A stretch of 64,000 bases of DNA. Origin: Brachymonas denitrificans. GTDB taxonomy: Bacteria > Pseudomonadota > Gammaproteobacteria > Burkholderiales > Burkholderiaceae_C. Shown here piece after piece: positions 23,992-34,128 of this stretch. Position 1 is the stretch's first letter; the number at the start of each line of letters is the position of its first letter. Made by a program: the position numbers and the translations under genes. Location of the stretch: contig NZ_CAJQUA010000001.1 in NCBI RefSeq assembly GCF_907163135.1, positions 387,001 through 451,000 of the forward strand, written 5' to 3'. Below the pieces are notes generated by a model. That model was not told the origin of the DNA. It saw nothing but the letters and a program-made list of their open reading frames with translations, and did no database searches.

Positions 23992-25443
23992 TCAGAGCAG
24001 CGGCGACAGCAGGCGCGCGAATGAGGCCGGCAGGTGGTAATACCAGCGGATGCTGCGCGGGTTGAAGGTCACCAGCCGGGCTTTGCCCAGATCGTGCACG
24101 AAGTCTTCGGCGAGCTGCCGGTTGAGTTCGGGACTGAACAGCGCCACGGCAATTTCGAAGTTGAGCAGGAAGCTGCGGTTGTCGAAGTTGGCCGTGCCCA
24201 CCATGCTGTAGTTGTCGTCCACCACCAGCGTCTTGGCGTGCAGCATGTTGCCCTGGTATTCGAAGATCTTCACGCCCGCCCCGCGCAGCACGCCGAAATA
24301 GGAGCGCGCCGCCACCGTCACCAGCCAGGAATCGCTGCGGCGCGGCACCAGAATCTGCACGTTCACGCCACGCAGCGCGGCATTCATCAGCGCGAAGAAG
24401 GTGGGCTCGGTCGGCACGAAGTAGGGCGTGGTCAGCAGGATGCGCTGCTCGGCAATGCTGATGGCATGCAGCATGCTCTGGTGGATGGACTGGCCGTCGC
24501 TGTCCGGCCCGGAGGCCACCACATGCACGGCATAGGGCCCCGGTGCATGCGGTGCCAGCACTTCCGGCTCGAAGCGGTGCTTGCCGCTGGCATACACCCA
24601 GTCCTGCATGAACACGTACTGCAGCCAGCGCACGCCGGCCCCTTCCATGCGCAGGTGCGTATCGCGGTAGGCAACGTCAGGGAACAGCTCCTCGTTCTCC
24701 TCGTCGGTGATGTTGATGCCTCCGGTAAAGCCGATGCTGCCATCCACCACCACGATCTTGCGGTGGGTGCGCAGATTCACCAGCGGGCGCCAGCGGTCCA
24801 GCCGCGCCGGATGGAATATGGCAAATTCGCCCCCCGCCTGCCGGTAGGCTTGCAGCATGGTGCGGCCGCGCCAGCCGAGCAGGGCGGAGGAGCCCACGCC
24901 ATCCACCAGCAGCCGCACCTTCACGCCCTGGCGGGCGCGCTCCGTCAGGGCCGCAAGCAGGCGCTGGCCGGTCTGGTCCGGCTCGAAGATGTAGTACTCG
25001 AGGTGGATATGCTGGCAGGCACACTGCACCGCCTGCAGGATGGAGCGCAGCGTGGCAGCACCTCCCAGCAGCCGCTCCACCTTCGAGCAGCTGGCCGCAG
25101 GAATGCCCGAACTCGCCTCGATCAGCCGGCTGTGCTGTGTGGCCCATACGGGCGGATGGGGGTTGTTGGCGCGCAAGGCCTCCAGGTCGGTTTCCGAGGC
25201 CAGCAGGGCGCGGCTGCGCATGCGGCGCAGCGATTGCCGCTGGATGCGTCGCGGCCCGACAAAGTGGTACAGCACCAGACCGACCGGCGGAATCAGGCAC
25301 AGCGCCAGGATCCACGCCAGCGTTGCGGCCGGCGAGCGTTGCTGCCAGACGATGCGGATTGCCAGATAAATGCCCGTCAGCAGCCAGACCCAGCCAAGCA
25401 GGCTTTTCCAGTGCAGCATCAGGAAATTCAGGGCGGCGTGCAT
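23992..25443 (-). CDS. cls: Cardiolipin synthase (ClsA-type, two phospholipase-D motifs)
   Basis: This 483-residue inner-membrane enzyme condenses phosphatidylglycerol into cardiolipin. Two N-terminal transmembrane helices (LLGWVWLLTGIYLAIRIVW; ATLAWILALCLIPPVGLVLYHFVG) precede two HxKx4D motifs: HRKIVVVDGSIGFTGGINI and HAKTLVVDDNYSMVGTANFDNRS. The length matches ClsA (486). The predicted ATG at 25443 gives the expected short N-terminus before the first helix. It is a single-gene leftward unit, 91 bp beyond ppnP and divergent from rnk. Confidence 0.95.
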   Translation of the reverse strand: MHAALNFLMLHWKSLLGWVWLLTGIYLAIRIVWQQRSPAATLAWILALCLIPPVGLVLYHFVGPRRIQRQSLRRMRSRALLASETDLEALRANNPHPPVWATQHSRLIEASSGIPAASCSKVERLLGGAATLRSILQAVQCACQHIHLEYYIFEPDQTGQRLLAALTERARQGVKVRLLVDGVGSSALLGWRGRTMLQAYRQAGGEFAIFHPARLDRWRPLVNLRTHRKIVVVDGSIGFTGGINITDEENEELFPDVAYRDTHLRMEGAGVRWLQYVFMQDWVYASGKHRFEPEVLAPHAPGPYAVHVVASGPDSDGQSIHQSMLHAISIAEQRILLTTPYFVPTEPTFFALMNAALRGVNVQILVPRRSDSWLVTVAARSYFGVLRGAGVKIFEYQGNMLHAKTLVVDDNYSMVGTANFDNRSFLLNFEIAVALFSPELNRQLAEDFVHDLGKARLVTFNPRSIRWYYHLPASFARLLSPLL

Positions 25444-25690
25444 CGAAGGGAAACAGGCAGTACGGGAGACAGCGGGAATGCGTCGAGATTAGCAGAGTCC
25501 GTGCCTGCGGGAGAAGTGCGTCGCGCAATTTGCAACAGGGCAGCGTGCGGCCATGCCGGCGCTGCCGCCGGGTACGCAGAAAGACGCACCGGCTCACACG
25601 GATGATTGCCTGCGGTTTGCCAAAGCAGTGCCATTGCGGCTAGCATAGGAAGCTTTTGCTTCTGGCAACTCCCTGCACACCGAGAACAAC

Positions 25691-26113
25691 ATGCAAGCTG
25701 CACCTTCTTCCTTCCCGCCCATTGTCGTGTCCAGCCTGGACTACGACCGCATCGAGCAACTGCTGGAGTCCGACATGGCCCACGGCCTGCCGGGCGTGGA
25801 CGCTCTGGAGCAGGAGTTGCGGCGTGCCACGGTGGTGGAGCCGCAGGACATGCCTGCCGGCGTTGTCACCATGAATTCCACCGTGCGCTTCGAGGACGTC
25901 AAGACCGGCAGCCAGCACGCGCTCACCCTGGTCTATCCCAAGGGCGCCGGTGCGCCGGACACGATTTCGGTGCTGGCTCCGGCCGGCAGCGCGCTGCTGG
26001 GCCTGTCGGTGGGCCAGTCCATTGCCTGGCCGATGCCGGGTGGCCGCACACTTGAACTGCGCATCCTCGAAGTCATCGCCCAGCCCGAAGCCCAGGGCCA
26101 GTTCCACCGCTGA
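25691..26113 (+). CDS. rnk: Rnk-type nucleoside diphosphate kinase regulator
   Basis: This 140-residue protein resembles Rnk, a GreA/GreB relative that binds RNA polymerase. It has a short N-terminal coiled region (SSLDYDRIEQLLESDM onward). The GreA/B C-terminal domain reads VTMNSTVRFEDVKTGSQHALTLVYP, ISVLAPAGSALLGLSVGQSIAWPMPGGR and LRILEV. The shortened coiled coil lacks the acidic tip of GreA/GreB, so it should not stimulate RNA cleavage. It is divergent from cls across 247 bp in which no other gene was found, and convergent with yffB. Confidence 0.9.
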   Translation: MQAAPSSFPPIVVSSLDYDRIEQLLESDMAHGLPGVDALEQELRRATVVEPQDMPAGVVTMNSTVRFEDVKTGSQHALTLVYPKGAGAPDTISVLAPAGSALLGLSVGQSIAWPMPGGRTLELRILEVIAQPEAQGQFHR

Positions 26114-26155
26114 TCGCCGAATGGCGCCTGCCCATGCGGGCACAGGCGCCAGCGC

Positions 26156-26524
26156 TCAGGTGGCCGGCGGCCATTCGTCGGGCGTGTAGCCCACGGTGAT
26201 GCGGCCGTCGCCCCAGTCGATCACCGGGCGCTTGATCACACTCGGCTGCGCCTGCATGACGGCGGCAGCCGAAGCGGCGTCCACCACTGCAGCCTGCGTG
26301 GCAGCTTCCAGCTTGCGCCAGGTCGTGCCCTTGCGGTTGAGCACGCGCTCCCAGCCCGCCTGTTCCAGCCACTGCTGCAGCGGGGCATCCGGCACTCCCA
26401 GCTTCTTGAAATCGTGAAACGCATAGGCCAGCCCCTGCTGGTCGAGCCAGGTGCGCGCCTTTTTCACGCTGTCGCAATTGGGGATGCCATAAACGGTGAT
26501 GGTGGGGGAGCTGCTGTTGTTCAT
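26156..26524 (-). CDS. yffB: ArsC/Spx-family protein YffB
   Basis: This 122-residue thioredoxin-fold protein of the ArsC-like group starts with ITVYGIPNCDSVKKARTWLDQQGLAYAFHDFKKLGV, in which the single Cys of NCDSVKKAR is the expected reactive residue. It continues with WERVLNRKGTTWRKL and VIKRPVIDWGDGRITVGY. It is probably a glutathione-dependent thiol reductase; direct arsenate reduction is unlikely. The start is the ATG at 26524, which leaves 41 bp to the divergent folC start. Confidence 0.9.
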   Translation of the reverse strand: MNNSSSPTITVYGIPNCDSVKKARTWLDQQGLAYAFHDFKKLGVPDAPLQQWLEQAGWERVLNRKGTTWRKLEAATQAAVVDAASAAAVMQAQPSVIKRPVIDWGDGRITVGYTPDEWPPAT

Positions 26525-26565
26525 GCTGCCATTATGGGTGCGGATAGTCTGGGACAATACGGCCC

Positions 26566-27891
26566 ATGCAATCCTTCACCACCCTGGAGCAGTGGCTGGC
26601 CCACTGCGAGCAACTGCACCCCGTCACTATCGACATGGGCCTGGACCGCCTGCGCAGCGTGGCTGCGCGCATGCATGATGGCGCCGGCGTGCGCTTCGAA
26701 TGCCCGGTCTTTACCGTGGCCGGCACCAACGGCAAGGGCTCGACCTGCGCCATGCTCGAGAGCATCCTGCGTCAGGGCGGCTACCGCACCGGCCTGTTCA
26801 CCTCGCCGCATCTGGTGCATTTCAACGAGCGCTGCCGCATCAACAATGAGCCGGTGGACGATGCCGTGCTGTGCCAGCATTTCGCCGCCGTGGAGGCCGC
26901 ACGCGGAGACATCAGCCTGACCTATTTCGAATTCACCACGCTGGCCATCCTCGACGCACTGGCCAGTGCGAAGCTGGATGCCGTCATCCTCGAAGTGGGC
27001 ATGGGCGGCCGTCTGGATGCAGTCAACCTGATCGACACCGACTGCGCCATCATCACCAGCATCGACATCGACCACGTTCAGTTCCTCGGCAATGACCGCG
27101 AGACCATCGGTCTGGAGAAGGCCGGCATCCTGCGTGCGGGCAAGCCGGCGGTGGTGAGCGACCCGGTGCCGCCGCAGAGCATCGTGCAGCAGGCCGAGGC
27201 GCTGGGAGCCGACCTCTGGCTGGTGGGGCGTGATTTCAACACCGCGGGCGACCAGCAGCAATGGAGCTGGGCCGGACGCGGCCGCCGCTACAGCGGCATG
27301 GCCTATCCGGGCCTGCGTGGCGCCAACCAGCTGGTCAACGCTGCCGGCGTGCTGGCCGCGCTCACTGCCTTGCGCGACCGTCTGCCGGTGCCGGCGCAGG
27401 CCGTGCGCCTGGGGCTGGCGCTGGTCGAGCTGCCGGGCCGCTTCCAGATGGTGCCCGGCCAGCCCACGCTGGTGCTCGATGTGGCGCACAATCCGCACGC
27501 CGCAGCGGCCTTGGTGGCCAACCTCGATGCCATGCCGTATTACCCGACCACCCACGGCGTTTTCGGCGCCATGGCCGACAAGGATCTGGGCGACATGCTG
27601 CGCCGCATGCATCCGGTGATCGACCGCTGGTATTTCACCGATCTGCCCACTGCGCGTGCCGAAACTGCCGAGGGGCTGATGGCGGTGTGGCAGCAATGCT
27701 GCAGCGGGCAGGGCGGCCGTGTGGTGCAGTCCGAGGCGCAGGTCTTCTCCAGCCCGCAACAGGCGCTGCAGGCAGCCATTGCTGCGGCAGACCCGGCTGA
27801 TAGAATTGTGGTTTTCGGATCGTTCCTCACCGTTGGAGAAGTATTGCGGGAACCTTTGCCCCGTCTGTCGGCTCCACATGTGGCGGACTGA
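26566..27891 (+). CDS. folC: Dihydrofolate synthase / folylpolyglutamate synthase
   Basis: This 441-residue ATP-dependent ligase adds glutamate to dihydropteroate and to folates. Motifs: the P-loop FTVAGTNGKGSTCAMLESIL, TSPHLVHFNERCRIN, the Mur-ligase-like VILEVGMGGRLDAVNLID with its metal-binding site, IDIDHVQFLGNDRETIGLEKAGI, and the C-terminal LVLDVAHNPHAAAAL. It begins the conserved block folC-SPOR-cvpA-purF. Here accD, often found upstream in Betaproteobacteria, is replaced by the divergent yffB gene. The distance to the next gene is 81 bp. Confidence 0.96.
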   Translation: MQSFTTLEQWLAHCEQLHPVTIDMGLDRLRSVAARMHDGAGVRFECPVFTVAGTNGKGSTCAMLESILRQGGYRTGLFTSPHLVHFNERCRINNEPVDDAVLCQHFAAVEAARGDISLTYFEFTTLAILDALASAKLDAVILEVGMGGRLDAVNLIDTDCAIITSIDIDHVQFLGNDRETIGLEKAGILRAGKPAVVSDPVPPQSIVQQAEALGADLWLVGRDFNTAGDQQQWSWAGRGRRYSGMAYPGLRGANQLVNAAGVLAALTALRDRLPVPAQAVRLGLALVELPGRFQMVPGQPTLVLDVAHNPHAAAALVANLDAMPYYPTTHGVFGAMADKDLGDMLRRMHPVIDRWYFTDLPTARAETAEGLMAVWQQCCSGQGGRVVQSEAQVFSSPQQALQAAIAAADPADRIVVFGSFLTVGEVLREPLPRLSAPHVAD

Positions 27892-27972
27892 GCGCGGCAA
27901 TCGCCGCATCGCTACGCCGGCTTGCATCGCCCACAAGGCCGCGCGTCCAAGATCCTGAACCCTGGTTGTTGC

Positions 27973-29034
27973 ATGGCAATTTTCACAAACCGAAATTCCA
28001 GCCCCCAAAATCCGGCTCCGGCCGAAGGTGCTGCCGACAAGGGCCGTGCGCAAGCCGGCCTCGTGCCCTCGGCGGAAGACCTGCGCCGCCGTGCCCGCCA
28101 TCGCCTGATCGGCTCTGCCGTGCTGGTGGTGGCTGCGGTCATCCTGTTTCCCCTGATTTTTGATTCCGAGCCGCGCACGGTGTCACCCACCATCCCGATC
28201 GTGATGGACGACAGGATCGACACGGTGCCGACCGGTTCGCCAGCCGCGCGCGTGGACGTGCAGAAGAGCCTGGCCGACAACGAGGAAATCGTGGCCGATG
28301 CCGGCAACGCCCAGGCGGGCGAGATTGCCGCCTCCGGCGATTCCGCGCGCGATGCAGAAGCCGCCCGGGTCGCCGAGCGCGATGCCGCCGCCGAAAAGGA
28401 AGCCGAAGCCCGGCGCAAGGCCGAGGAAGAGCGCGCCGCCCGACAGGCTGAAGACGAGCGCAAGGCTGCCGACAAGAAGGCGCAGGAGCGCCGCCTGGCC
28501 GAACAGAAGGCGGCCGAGAAACGCGCCGCCGACAGGAAGGCTGCCGAGGAAAAGGCGGCAGCCGCCCGTCTGGCTGAACAGAAGGCGGCCGAGGAGCGTG
28601 CCGTGGAGCAGAGGGCTGCCCGCGAAGCCGAAGCCGAGAAGCAGCGTGCCCTGGCCGAACAGAAGGCCAGGGAGGCTGAGCAGCGCAAGCTGGCTGAACA
28701 GAAGGCAAGGGAAGCCGAGCAGCGCAAGCTGGCCGAGCAGAAGGCCCGTGAAGACGCCCAGAAAACCGCCGAGAAGCCGGCAGTCACCTATGACTTCCCG
28801 GAAAAAGGCCGTTTCGTGGTGCAGGTGGGGGCCTTCGTGGAGGAGGCTCGTGTGGCCGAAACGCGTCGCAAGCTGTCTGCTGCCGGCATCAACAACTTCA
28901 CGCAGAAAGTCAAGATCGGCGGCAAGGAAGTCACGCGCGTGCGCATGGGGCCATTCACCAGCCGCAAGGAAATGGAACGCGTGGCCGCCAAGGTCAAGGC
29001 GCTCGGCCTGCCGGTGTCCATGTACAGTTACTGA
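27973..29034 (+). CDS. SPOR-domain membrane protein with long charged helical repeat (DedD-like)
   Basis: This 353-residue cell-envelope protein has a cytoplasmic N-terminus. One transmembrane segment (LIGSAVLVVAAVILFPLIF, about residues 43-61) is followed by a long Ala/Glu/Lys/Arg helical region of about 150 residues. It contains LAEQKAREAEQRK repeats, like TolA. The C-terminal SPOR domain (RFVVQVGAFVEEARVAETRRKLSAAGI, VRMGPFTSRKEMERVAAKVKALGLPVSMY) binds denuded glycan at the division septum. The start at MAIFTNRNSS is preferred to an ATG at 27922. It sits between folC and cvpA in the usual order, 15 bp before cvpA. Confidence 0.9.
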   Translation: MAIFTNRNSSPQNPAPAEGAADKGRAQAGLVPSAEDLRRRARHRLIGSAVLVVAAVILFPLIFDSEPRTVSPTIPIVMDDRIDTVPTGSPAARVDVQKSLADNEEIVADAGNAQAGEIAASGDSARDAEAARVAERDAAAEKEAEARRKAEEERAARQAEDERKAADKKAQERRLAEQKAAEKRAADRKAAEEKAAAARLAEQKAAEERAVEQRAAREAEAEKQRALAEQKAREAEQRKLAEQKAREAEQRKLAEQKAREDAQKTAEKPAVTYDFPEKGRFVVQVGAFVEEARVAETRRKLSAAGINNFTQKVKIGGKEVTRVRMGPFTSRKEMERVAAKVKALGLPVSMYSY

Positions 29035-29049
29035 CGGCAGGATTGAATC

Positions 29050-29601
29050 GTGACGGAGAGCGTGCTGGGCCTGTGGCAGTCGGCGGGATTGTTCGATGCC
29101 ATTTGCATCGCGGTGCTGCTGTTGTCCATTGTGCTGGGCATGGTGCGTGGCTTTGTGGCCGAGCTGGCGTCGCTGCTGGCTTGGGTGGCGGCCTTTTTTG
29201 CCGCGCGCTGGGCGGCGCCGGCAGTGCAGATCTGGTTTTCGGCGAGCGAGTTCATGCGGGGCTGGAGTGCGCAGGCACAGTACGTGCTGGCCTTTGCTCT
29301 GGTGTTCGTGCTGGTGCTGCTGCTGATCAGCCTGGTGTCCGGGGCGCTGCGCCGCAGCCTGCAGGGCCTGGGACTGGGCGCCGTGGACGGGTTTTTGGGT
29401 GCGGGTTTTGGCGCGTTGCGCGCCATGGTGCTACTGTGGCTGCTGACGGTGGCCGTTTGGTCCACGCCGCTGCACCAGGGCAGCTGGTGGGTGCAGTCTC
29501 CCGCGGCAGGCTGGCTGACGGCCTCGCTGCAGCAGTTGACACCCATGCTGCCGGTTGAAGTGCGGAGCTGGCTGCCGCCGGCCCTGGGTACGAAAGCGTA
29601 A
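29050..29601 (+). CDS. cvpA: CvpA family membrane protein
   Basis: This 183-residue inner-membrane protein begins with GTG, 15 bp after the SPOR gene. Four hydrophobic segments are visible, starting FDAICIAVLLLSIVLGMVRGFVAELASLLAW, then YVLAFALVFVLVLLLISLV and FGALRAMVLLWLLTVAVW. The family is required for colicin V production and lies before purF in E. coli as it does here; the molecular function is unsettled. The GLGAVDGFLGAGFGALR loop is the conserved CvpA signature. Confidence 0.92.
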   Translation: MTESVLGLWQSAGLFDAICIAVLLLSIVLGMVRGFVAELASLLAWVAAFFAARWAAPAVQIWFSASEFMRGWSAQAQYVLAFALVFVLVLLLISLVSGALRRSLQGLGLGAVDGFLGAGFGALRAMVLLWLLTVAVWSTPLHQGSWWVQSPAAGWLTASLQQLTPMLPVEVRSWLPPALGTKA

Positions 29602-29653
29602 TCGAATCGGGTGCTGCAGCCGGACAGCCTCTGCAGCAAGGAAGGGTACTGAT

Positions 29654-31162
29654 ATGTGTGGAATCGTGGGCATGGTCAGCCGCTCGGCGGTGAACCAGTT
29701 GATTTATGACGCCTTGCTGCTGCTGCAGCACCGCGGCCAGGATGCGGCGGGCATTGCCACGCAGATGGACCGCAAGTTTTTCATGTACAAGGCCAAGGGC
29801 ATGGTGCGCGACGTGTTCCGCACCCGCAACATGCGCGCGCTGCCCGGCAATTGCGGCCTGGGTCAGGTACGCTATCCCACCGCGGGCAATGCCTACAGCG
29901 AGGAAGAGGCGCAGCCGTTCTACGTGAACGCGCCGTTCGGCATCGTGATGGTGCACAACGGCAACCTCACCAACGCGCGCAGCCTGCGCGAGGAACTGAG
30001 CTCTACCGACCATCGCCACACCAACACCGAGAGCGACTCCGAAGTGCTGCTCAACGTGCTGGCGCACGAGCTGCAGCGATCCAGCGGGGGCCGCACGCCG
30101 GAGGCACAGGACGTGTTCAACGCCGTGCGCGCCGCGCACCGCCGTCTCAAGGGCTCCTACGCCGTGATCGCCATGATCGCCGGCCGTGGCATGCTGGCCT
30201 TCCGTGATCCGCACGGCATCCGCCCGCTGTGCATGGGCAAGAGCGAGGACGGCACCGTGATGGTCGCGAGCGAATCGGTAGCGCTGGAAGGCGTCGGCGT
30301 GCCGTTCGACCGCAACGTGGCTCCTGGCGAAGCAGTCTTCGTCGACCTGGACGGCAATGTGCACACCCAGCAGTGCGCCGAGAATCCGGTGCTCAATCCC
30401 TGCCTGTTCGAGTACGTCTATCTGGCGCGCCCCGATTCCGAGCTGGATGGCGTTTCCGTCTACCGCGCACGCCTGAAGATGGGCGAGGCGCTGGCCAAGC
30501 GCGTGATTTCCATGGTGCCGCCCTCCGAGATCGACGCCGTGATCCCGATCCCCGAATCCAGCCGCCCCAGCGCCATGCAGCTGGCCCATGTACTGGGCCT
30601 GCCGTACCGCGAGGGCTTCGTGAAGAACCGCTACGTGGGCCGCACCTTCATCATGCCGGGTCAGGCGGTGCGCAAGAAATCGGTGCGCCAGAAACTGAAT
30701 GTGGTGGCCAGCGAGTTCAAGGACCGCAATGTGCTGCTGGTGGACGATTCCATCGTGCGCGGCACCACCTCGAAGGAAATCGTGCAGATGGCACGCGACG
30801 CCGGCGCCAAGAAGGTGTATCTTGCCAGCGCCGCACCGCCGGTGCGCTACCCCAACGTATACGGCATCGACATGCCGACCCAGCAGGAGCTGGTAGCGTA
30901 CAACCGCACCGACGAGGAAGTGCGCCAGCTGATCGGTGCCGATGCACTGATCTACCAGGATCTGGGAGCGCTCAAGTCTGCCATGCACGGACTCAATCCG
31001 GCCATCGAGAACATGGACGCTTCCTGCTTTGATGGCGTGTACGTGACCGGCGACATCTGCGACGGCGATATCGCGCGCATGCAGCAGGAACGTCCCAGGA
31101 CGGGCGAGGACGGCGACTCCACCTCGCGCCTAACCCTGCCCAATGCCGAAATCCAGGGCTGA
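29654..31162 (+). CDS. purF: Amidophosphoribosyltransferase
   Basis: This 502-residue enzyme makes phosphoribosylamine from PRPP and glutamine, the first committed step of purine synthesis. After removal of Met, the N-terminal Cys (MCGIVGMV) is the glutaminase nucleophile. LLLQHRGQDAAGIAT, GQVRYPTAGN and VMVHNGNLTNA belong to the glutamine domain. VLLVDDSIVRGTTSKEIV is the PRPP-binding loop. The start is fixed by the obligatory MCGI sequence. It is 52 bp after cvpA, with metZ 25 bp downstream. Confidence 0.97.
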   Translation: MCGIVGMVSRSAVNQLIYDALLLLQHRGQDAAGIATQMDRKFFMYKAKGMVRDVFRTRNMRALPGNCGLGQVRYPTAGNAYSEEEAQPFYVNAPFGIVMVHNGNLTNARSLREELSSTDHRHTNTESDSEVLLNVLAHELQRSSGGRTPEAQDVFNAVRAAHRRLKGSYAVIAMIAGRGMLAFRDPHGIRPLCMGKSEDGTVMVASESVALEGVGVPFDRNVAPGEAVFVDLDGNVHTQQCAENPVLNPCLFEYVYLARPDSELDGVSVYRARLKMGEALAKRVISMVPPSEIDAVIPIPESSRPSAMQLAHVLGLPYREGFVKNRYVGRTFIMPGQAVRKKSVRQKLNVVASEFKDRNVLLVDDSIVRGTTSKEIVQMARDAGAKKVYLASAAPPVRYPNVYGIDMPTQQELVAYNRTDEEVRQLIGADALIYQDLGALKSAMHGLNPAIENMDASCFDGVYVTGDICDGDIARMQQERPRTGEDGDSTSRLTLPNAEIQG

Positions 31163-31187
31163 TACCTGCTACCTCCATAAATCTCCG

Positions 31188-32411
31188 ATGTCCCACGATT
31201 CCACACCGCCAGCCGAAACCGGCTGGCATGTCGATACTCTGGCCGTGCGCCAGGCCCTGCCACGCAGCCAGTACGGCGAGCATTCCGAAGCGCTTTACCT
31301 GAGCAGCAGCTTCGTCCAGCCCGACAGCGAAACCTCGGCGCACAACTTTGCCCACCCGGCCGACGGCTATACCTACACCCGCACCGGCAACCCGACGGTG
31401 ACGTCCTTCGAGCAGCGTCTGGCTGCGCTGGAGGGGGCCGAAGCTGCCATCGCCACGGCCAGCGGCATGTCGGCCGTGCTGCTGATGGCCATGGGTCTGC
31501 TCAAGACCGGCGATCACGTGATCTGCTCGCAATCCATGTTCGGCTCCACCATCAAGCTGATGGGCACTGACATGGCGCGCTTCGGCATCGAGACCACCTT
31601 TGTGCCGCAGACCGACGCAGAGGCCTGGCGCGCGGCCGTGCGTCCCAACACGCGCCTGCTGTTTGCCGAAACCCCCACCAACCCGCTGACCGATTTGTGC
31701 GACATTGCGGCATTGGCCGGGATCGCCCATGCAGCCGGTGCGCTGCTGGCCGTCGACAACTGTTTCGCCACACCCGTGCTGCAGCGCCCGCTCAGCCTGG
31801 GCGCCGATATCGTGATCCACTCCGGCACCAAATTCCTGGATGGCCAGGGCAGGGTGATGGCCGGCGCCATCTGCGCCAGCCGCAAGCTGGTGGACGAATG
31901 TTTCAACCCCATCATCCGCGCTGCCGGCATGGTGCTGTCTCCGTTCAATGCCTGGGTGGTGCTCAAGGGCCTCGAAACCCTGTCGCTGCGCGTGAAGGCG
32001 CAGTGCGCCCAGGCGCTGGCACTGGCGCAATGGCTGGAGCAGCAGCCGCAGGTGGACCGTGTGTTCTATCCTGGCCTGGCGTCGCACCCGCAGCATGAAT
32101 TGGCGATGCGCCAGCAAAATGGCCTGGGCGGCGCGGTGCTGTCGTTCACCGTCAAGGCCGAATCGCCCGAGCTGGGCCGCGCGCGCGCCTTCCATGTGAT
32201 CGACAGCACGCAACTGTGCAGCATCACCGCCAACCTGGGTGATGTGAAAACCACCATCACCCATCCGGCCAGCACTTCGCATGGCCGCCTGAGCGAAGAG
32301 CAGCGCCAATCTGCCGGTGTGGTACAAGGGTTAATCCGCGTGGCCGTGGGCCTGGAGCATCTGGACGACCTCAAGGCCGACCTGATGCGCGGCCTGTCCA
32401 CGCTGGCCTGA
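31188..32411 (+). CDS. metZ: O-succinylhomoserine sulfhydrylase
   Basis: This 407-residue PLP enzyme of the Cys/Met metabolism family makes homocysteine directly from O-succinylhomoserine and sulfide. Evidence: [35 protein letters not shown], then [32 protein letters not shown], and the PLP lysine in [21 protein letters not shown]. The purF-metZ linkage is common in Betaproteobacteria, which separates it from metB and metC. ATG 31188 was preferred over the ATG at 31143, which lies inside the end of purF. It is followed by gltX 32 bp on. Confidence 0.94.
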   Translation: MSHDSTPPAETGWHVDTLAVRQALPRSQYGEHSEALYLSSSFVQPDSETSAHNFAHPADGYTYTRTGNPTVTSFEQRLAALEGAEAAIATASGMSAVLLMAMGLLKTGDHVICSQSMFGSTIKLMGTDMARFGIETTFVPQTDAEAWRAAVRPNTRLLFAETPTNPLTDLCDIAALAGIAHAAGALLAVDNCFATPVLQRPLSLGADIVIHSGTKFLDGQGRVMAGAICASRKLVDECFNPIIRAAGMVLSPFNAWVVLKGLETLSLRVKAQCAQALALAQWLEQQPQVDRVFYPGLASHPQHELAMRQQNGLGGAVLSFTVKAESPELGRARAFHVIDSTQLCSITANLGDVKTTITHPASTSHGRLSEEQRQSAGVVQGLIRVAVGLEHLDDLKADLMRGLSTLA

Positions 32412-32443
32412 TCGCCCCTTATTCCTGTTTACCCTCCGTCACC

Positions 32444-33841
32444 ATGAGTCAAGTCCGTACCCGTTTTGCTCCCTCGCCCACCGGTTTCATCCACCTGGGC
32501 AACATCCGCTCCGCCCTCTATCCCTGGGCTTTCGCCCGCGCCAAGCAGGGCGATTTCATCCTGCGCATCGAGGACACGGACGTGGCCCGCTCCACGCAGG
32601 AGGCCGTCGACGTGATTCTGGAAGGCATGGAGTGGCTGGGCCTGACGCCTGACGAAGGCCCGTTCTACCAGATGCAGCGCATGGACCGCTACAAGGAAGT
32701 ACTGGCGCAACTGCAGGCTTCCGGCCATGTCTACCCCTGCTACATGAGCATGGAAGAGCTGGACGCTCTGCGCGAGCGCCAGACAGCCAACAAGGAAAAG
32801 CCCCGCTACGACGGCACCTGGCGCCCCGAGGAGGGCAAGGTGCTGCCGCCCGTGCCCGAAGGCGTGCAGCCGGTGTTGCGCTTCAAAACGCCGAAACAGG
32901 GCGTGGTCGGCTGGGACGACAAGTGCAAGGGCCGCATCGAATTCCAGAACGCCGAGCTCGACGACCTGGTGATCGCGCGCCCGGACGGCACGCCCACCTA
33001 CAACTTCTGCGTCTGCGTGGACGACATGGACATGCAGATCACCCACGTGATCCGCGGTGACGACCACGTGAATAACACGCCACGCCAGATCCACATCTTC
33101 GAGGCCCTGGGCGCCCAGGTGCCGGTGTTTGCCCACCTGCCTACCGTGCTGAACGAGCAGGGCGAGAAGATGAGCAAGCGCAACGGCGCCAAGGCCGTGA
33201 CGCAGTACCGCGATGAAGGCTACCTGCCCGACGCCATGGTCAACTATCTGGCTCGCCTGGGCTGGAGCCACGGCGATGACGAGATCTTCTCGCGCGCGCA
33301 ATTCCTGGAATGGTTCGACCTGGACCACCTGGGCCGCAGCGCCGGCCAGTTCGACGAAGCCAAGCTGCGCTGGGTGAACGCCCAGCACCTCAAGGCCATG
33401 GACGATGCGCGTCTGGCCGAGCTGGTGCGTCCCTTTCTGATCCAGAAGGGCATTGCTGCGGACCTGCTGGATGATGGCCGCCTTCCCGCCATGTGCGGTC
33501 TGCTCAAGGACCGCTGCGATACGCTGGTGGCGCTGGCGGACTGGATCGAGCGTTTCCATGTTTCCGTGGAGGCCTCGGAAGAAGACAAGGCCAAGCACCT
33601 GACGGAGGCTGTTCGTCCGGCCATTGCAGCACTGGCGACGCAGCTGGAAAGCTGTGAATGGACGCAGCAAGCAATTTCTGCAGCCATCAAGCAGATTCTG
33701 GCTGATTTTGGGCTTAAAATGCCGCACTTGGCCATGCCGGTGCGCGTGTTGGTCATGGGGACTCCCCAGACGCCTTCCCTCGACGCCGTGCTGACATTGC
33801 AACAACGCAAAAAAGTTTTGCGGGACTTGCAAAAAGTCTGA
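32444..33841 (+). CDS. gltX: Glutamyl-tRNA synthetase
   Basis: This 465-residue class I synthetase charges tRNA-Glu. The HIGH-like motif is [19 protein letters not shown] and the KMSKS-like motif is [11 protein letters not shown]. The [50 protein letters not shown] and C-terminal anticodon-binding helices complete it. Length is normal for the bacterial enzyme. The gene is immediately upstream of a tRNA cluster that contains two tRNA-Glu genes, and the tRNA promoter overlaps its last codons. Confidence 0.97.
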   Translation: MSQVRTRFAPSPTGFIHLGNIRSALYPWAFARAKQGDFILRIEDTDVARSTQEAVDVILEGMEWLGLTPDEGPFYQMQRMDRYKEVLAQLQASGHVYPCYMSMEELDALRERQTANKEKPRYDGTWRPEEGKVLPPVPEGVQPVLRFKTPKQGVVGWDDKCKGRIEFQNAELDDLVIARPDGTPTYNFCVCVDDMDMQITHVIRGDDHVNNTPRQIHIFEALGAQVPVFAHLPTVLNEQGEKMSKRNGAKAVTQYRDEGYLPDAMVNYLARLGWSHGDDEIFSRAQFLEWFDLDHLGRSAGQFDEAKLRWVNAQHLKAMDDARLAELVRPFLIQKGIAADLLDDGRLPAMCGLLKDRCDTLVALADWIERFHVSVEASEEDKAKHLTEAVRPAIAALATQLESCEWTQQAISAAIKQILADFGLKMPHLAMPVRVLVMGTPQTPSLDAVLTLQQRKKVLRDLQKV

Positions 33842-33856
33842 AAACTGGCCTATAAT
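33827..33856 (+). promoter_or_regulatory. Promoter of the tRNA cluster
   Basis: TTGCAA (33827-33832) and a perfect TATAAT (33851-33856) are 18 bp apart, so transcription should begin near 33,863, about 40 bp before tRNA-Ala. The -35 box lies inside the gltX coding end. Confidence 0.75.
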
Positions 33857-33903
33857 TCAAGTCTTCGCAGCAAACGAAGTTCGTTGAAAGCGAAGCAAAA
33901 TTT

Positions 33904-33979
<76 letters not shown>

Positions 33980-33992
33980 AATTCTAGGTTTT

Positions 33993-34068
33993 GACCCTAT
34001 CGTCTAGAGGCCTAGGACACTACCCTTTCACGGTAGGTACCGGGGTTCGAATCCCCGTAGGGTCGCCA
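33993..34068 (+). tRNA. tRNA-Glu(TTC), first copy
   Basis: A full cloverleaf with encoded CCA. The acceptor is GACCCTA / TAGGGTC and the anticodon loop CTTTCAC gives TTC. The anticodon stem is CTACC / GGTAG, which differs from the second copy. It lies 13 bp after tRNA-Ala. Confidence 0.96.
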
Positions 34069-34128
34069 AACAATCTGCTGGCAACAGCAGACTTGGCAAG
34101 CAGGCTGGCAACGGCATGCGAACCACCA

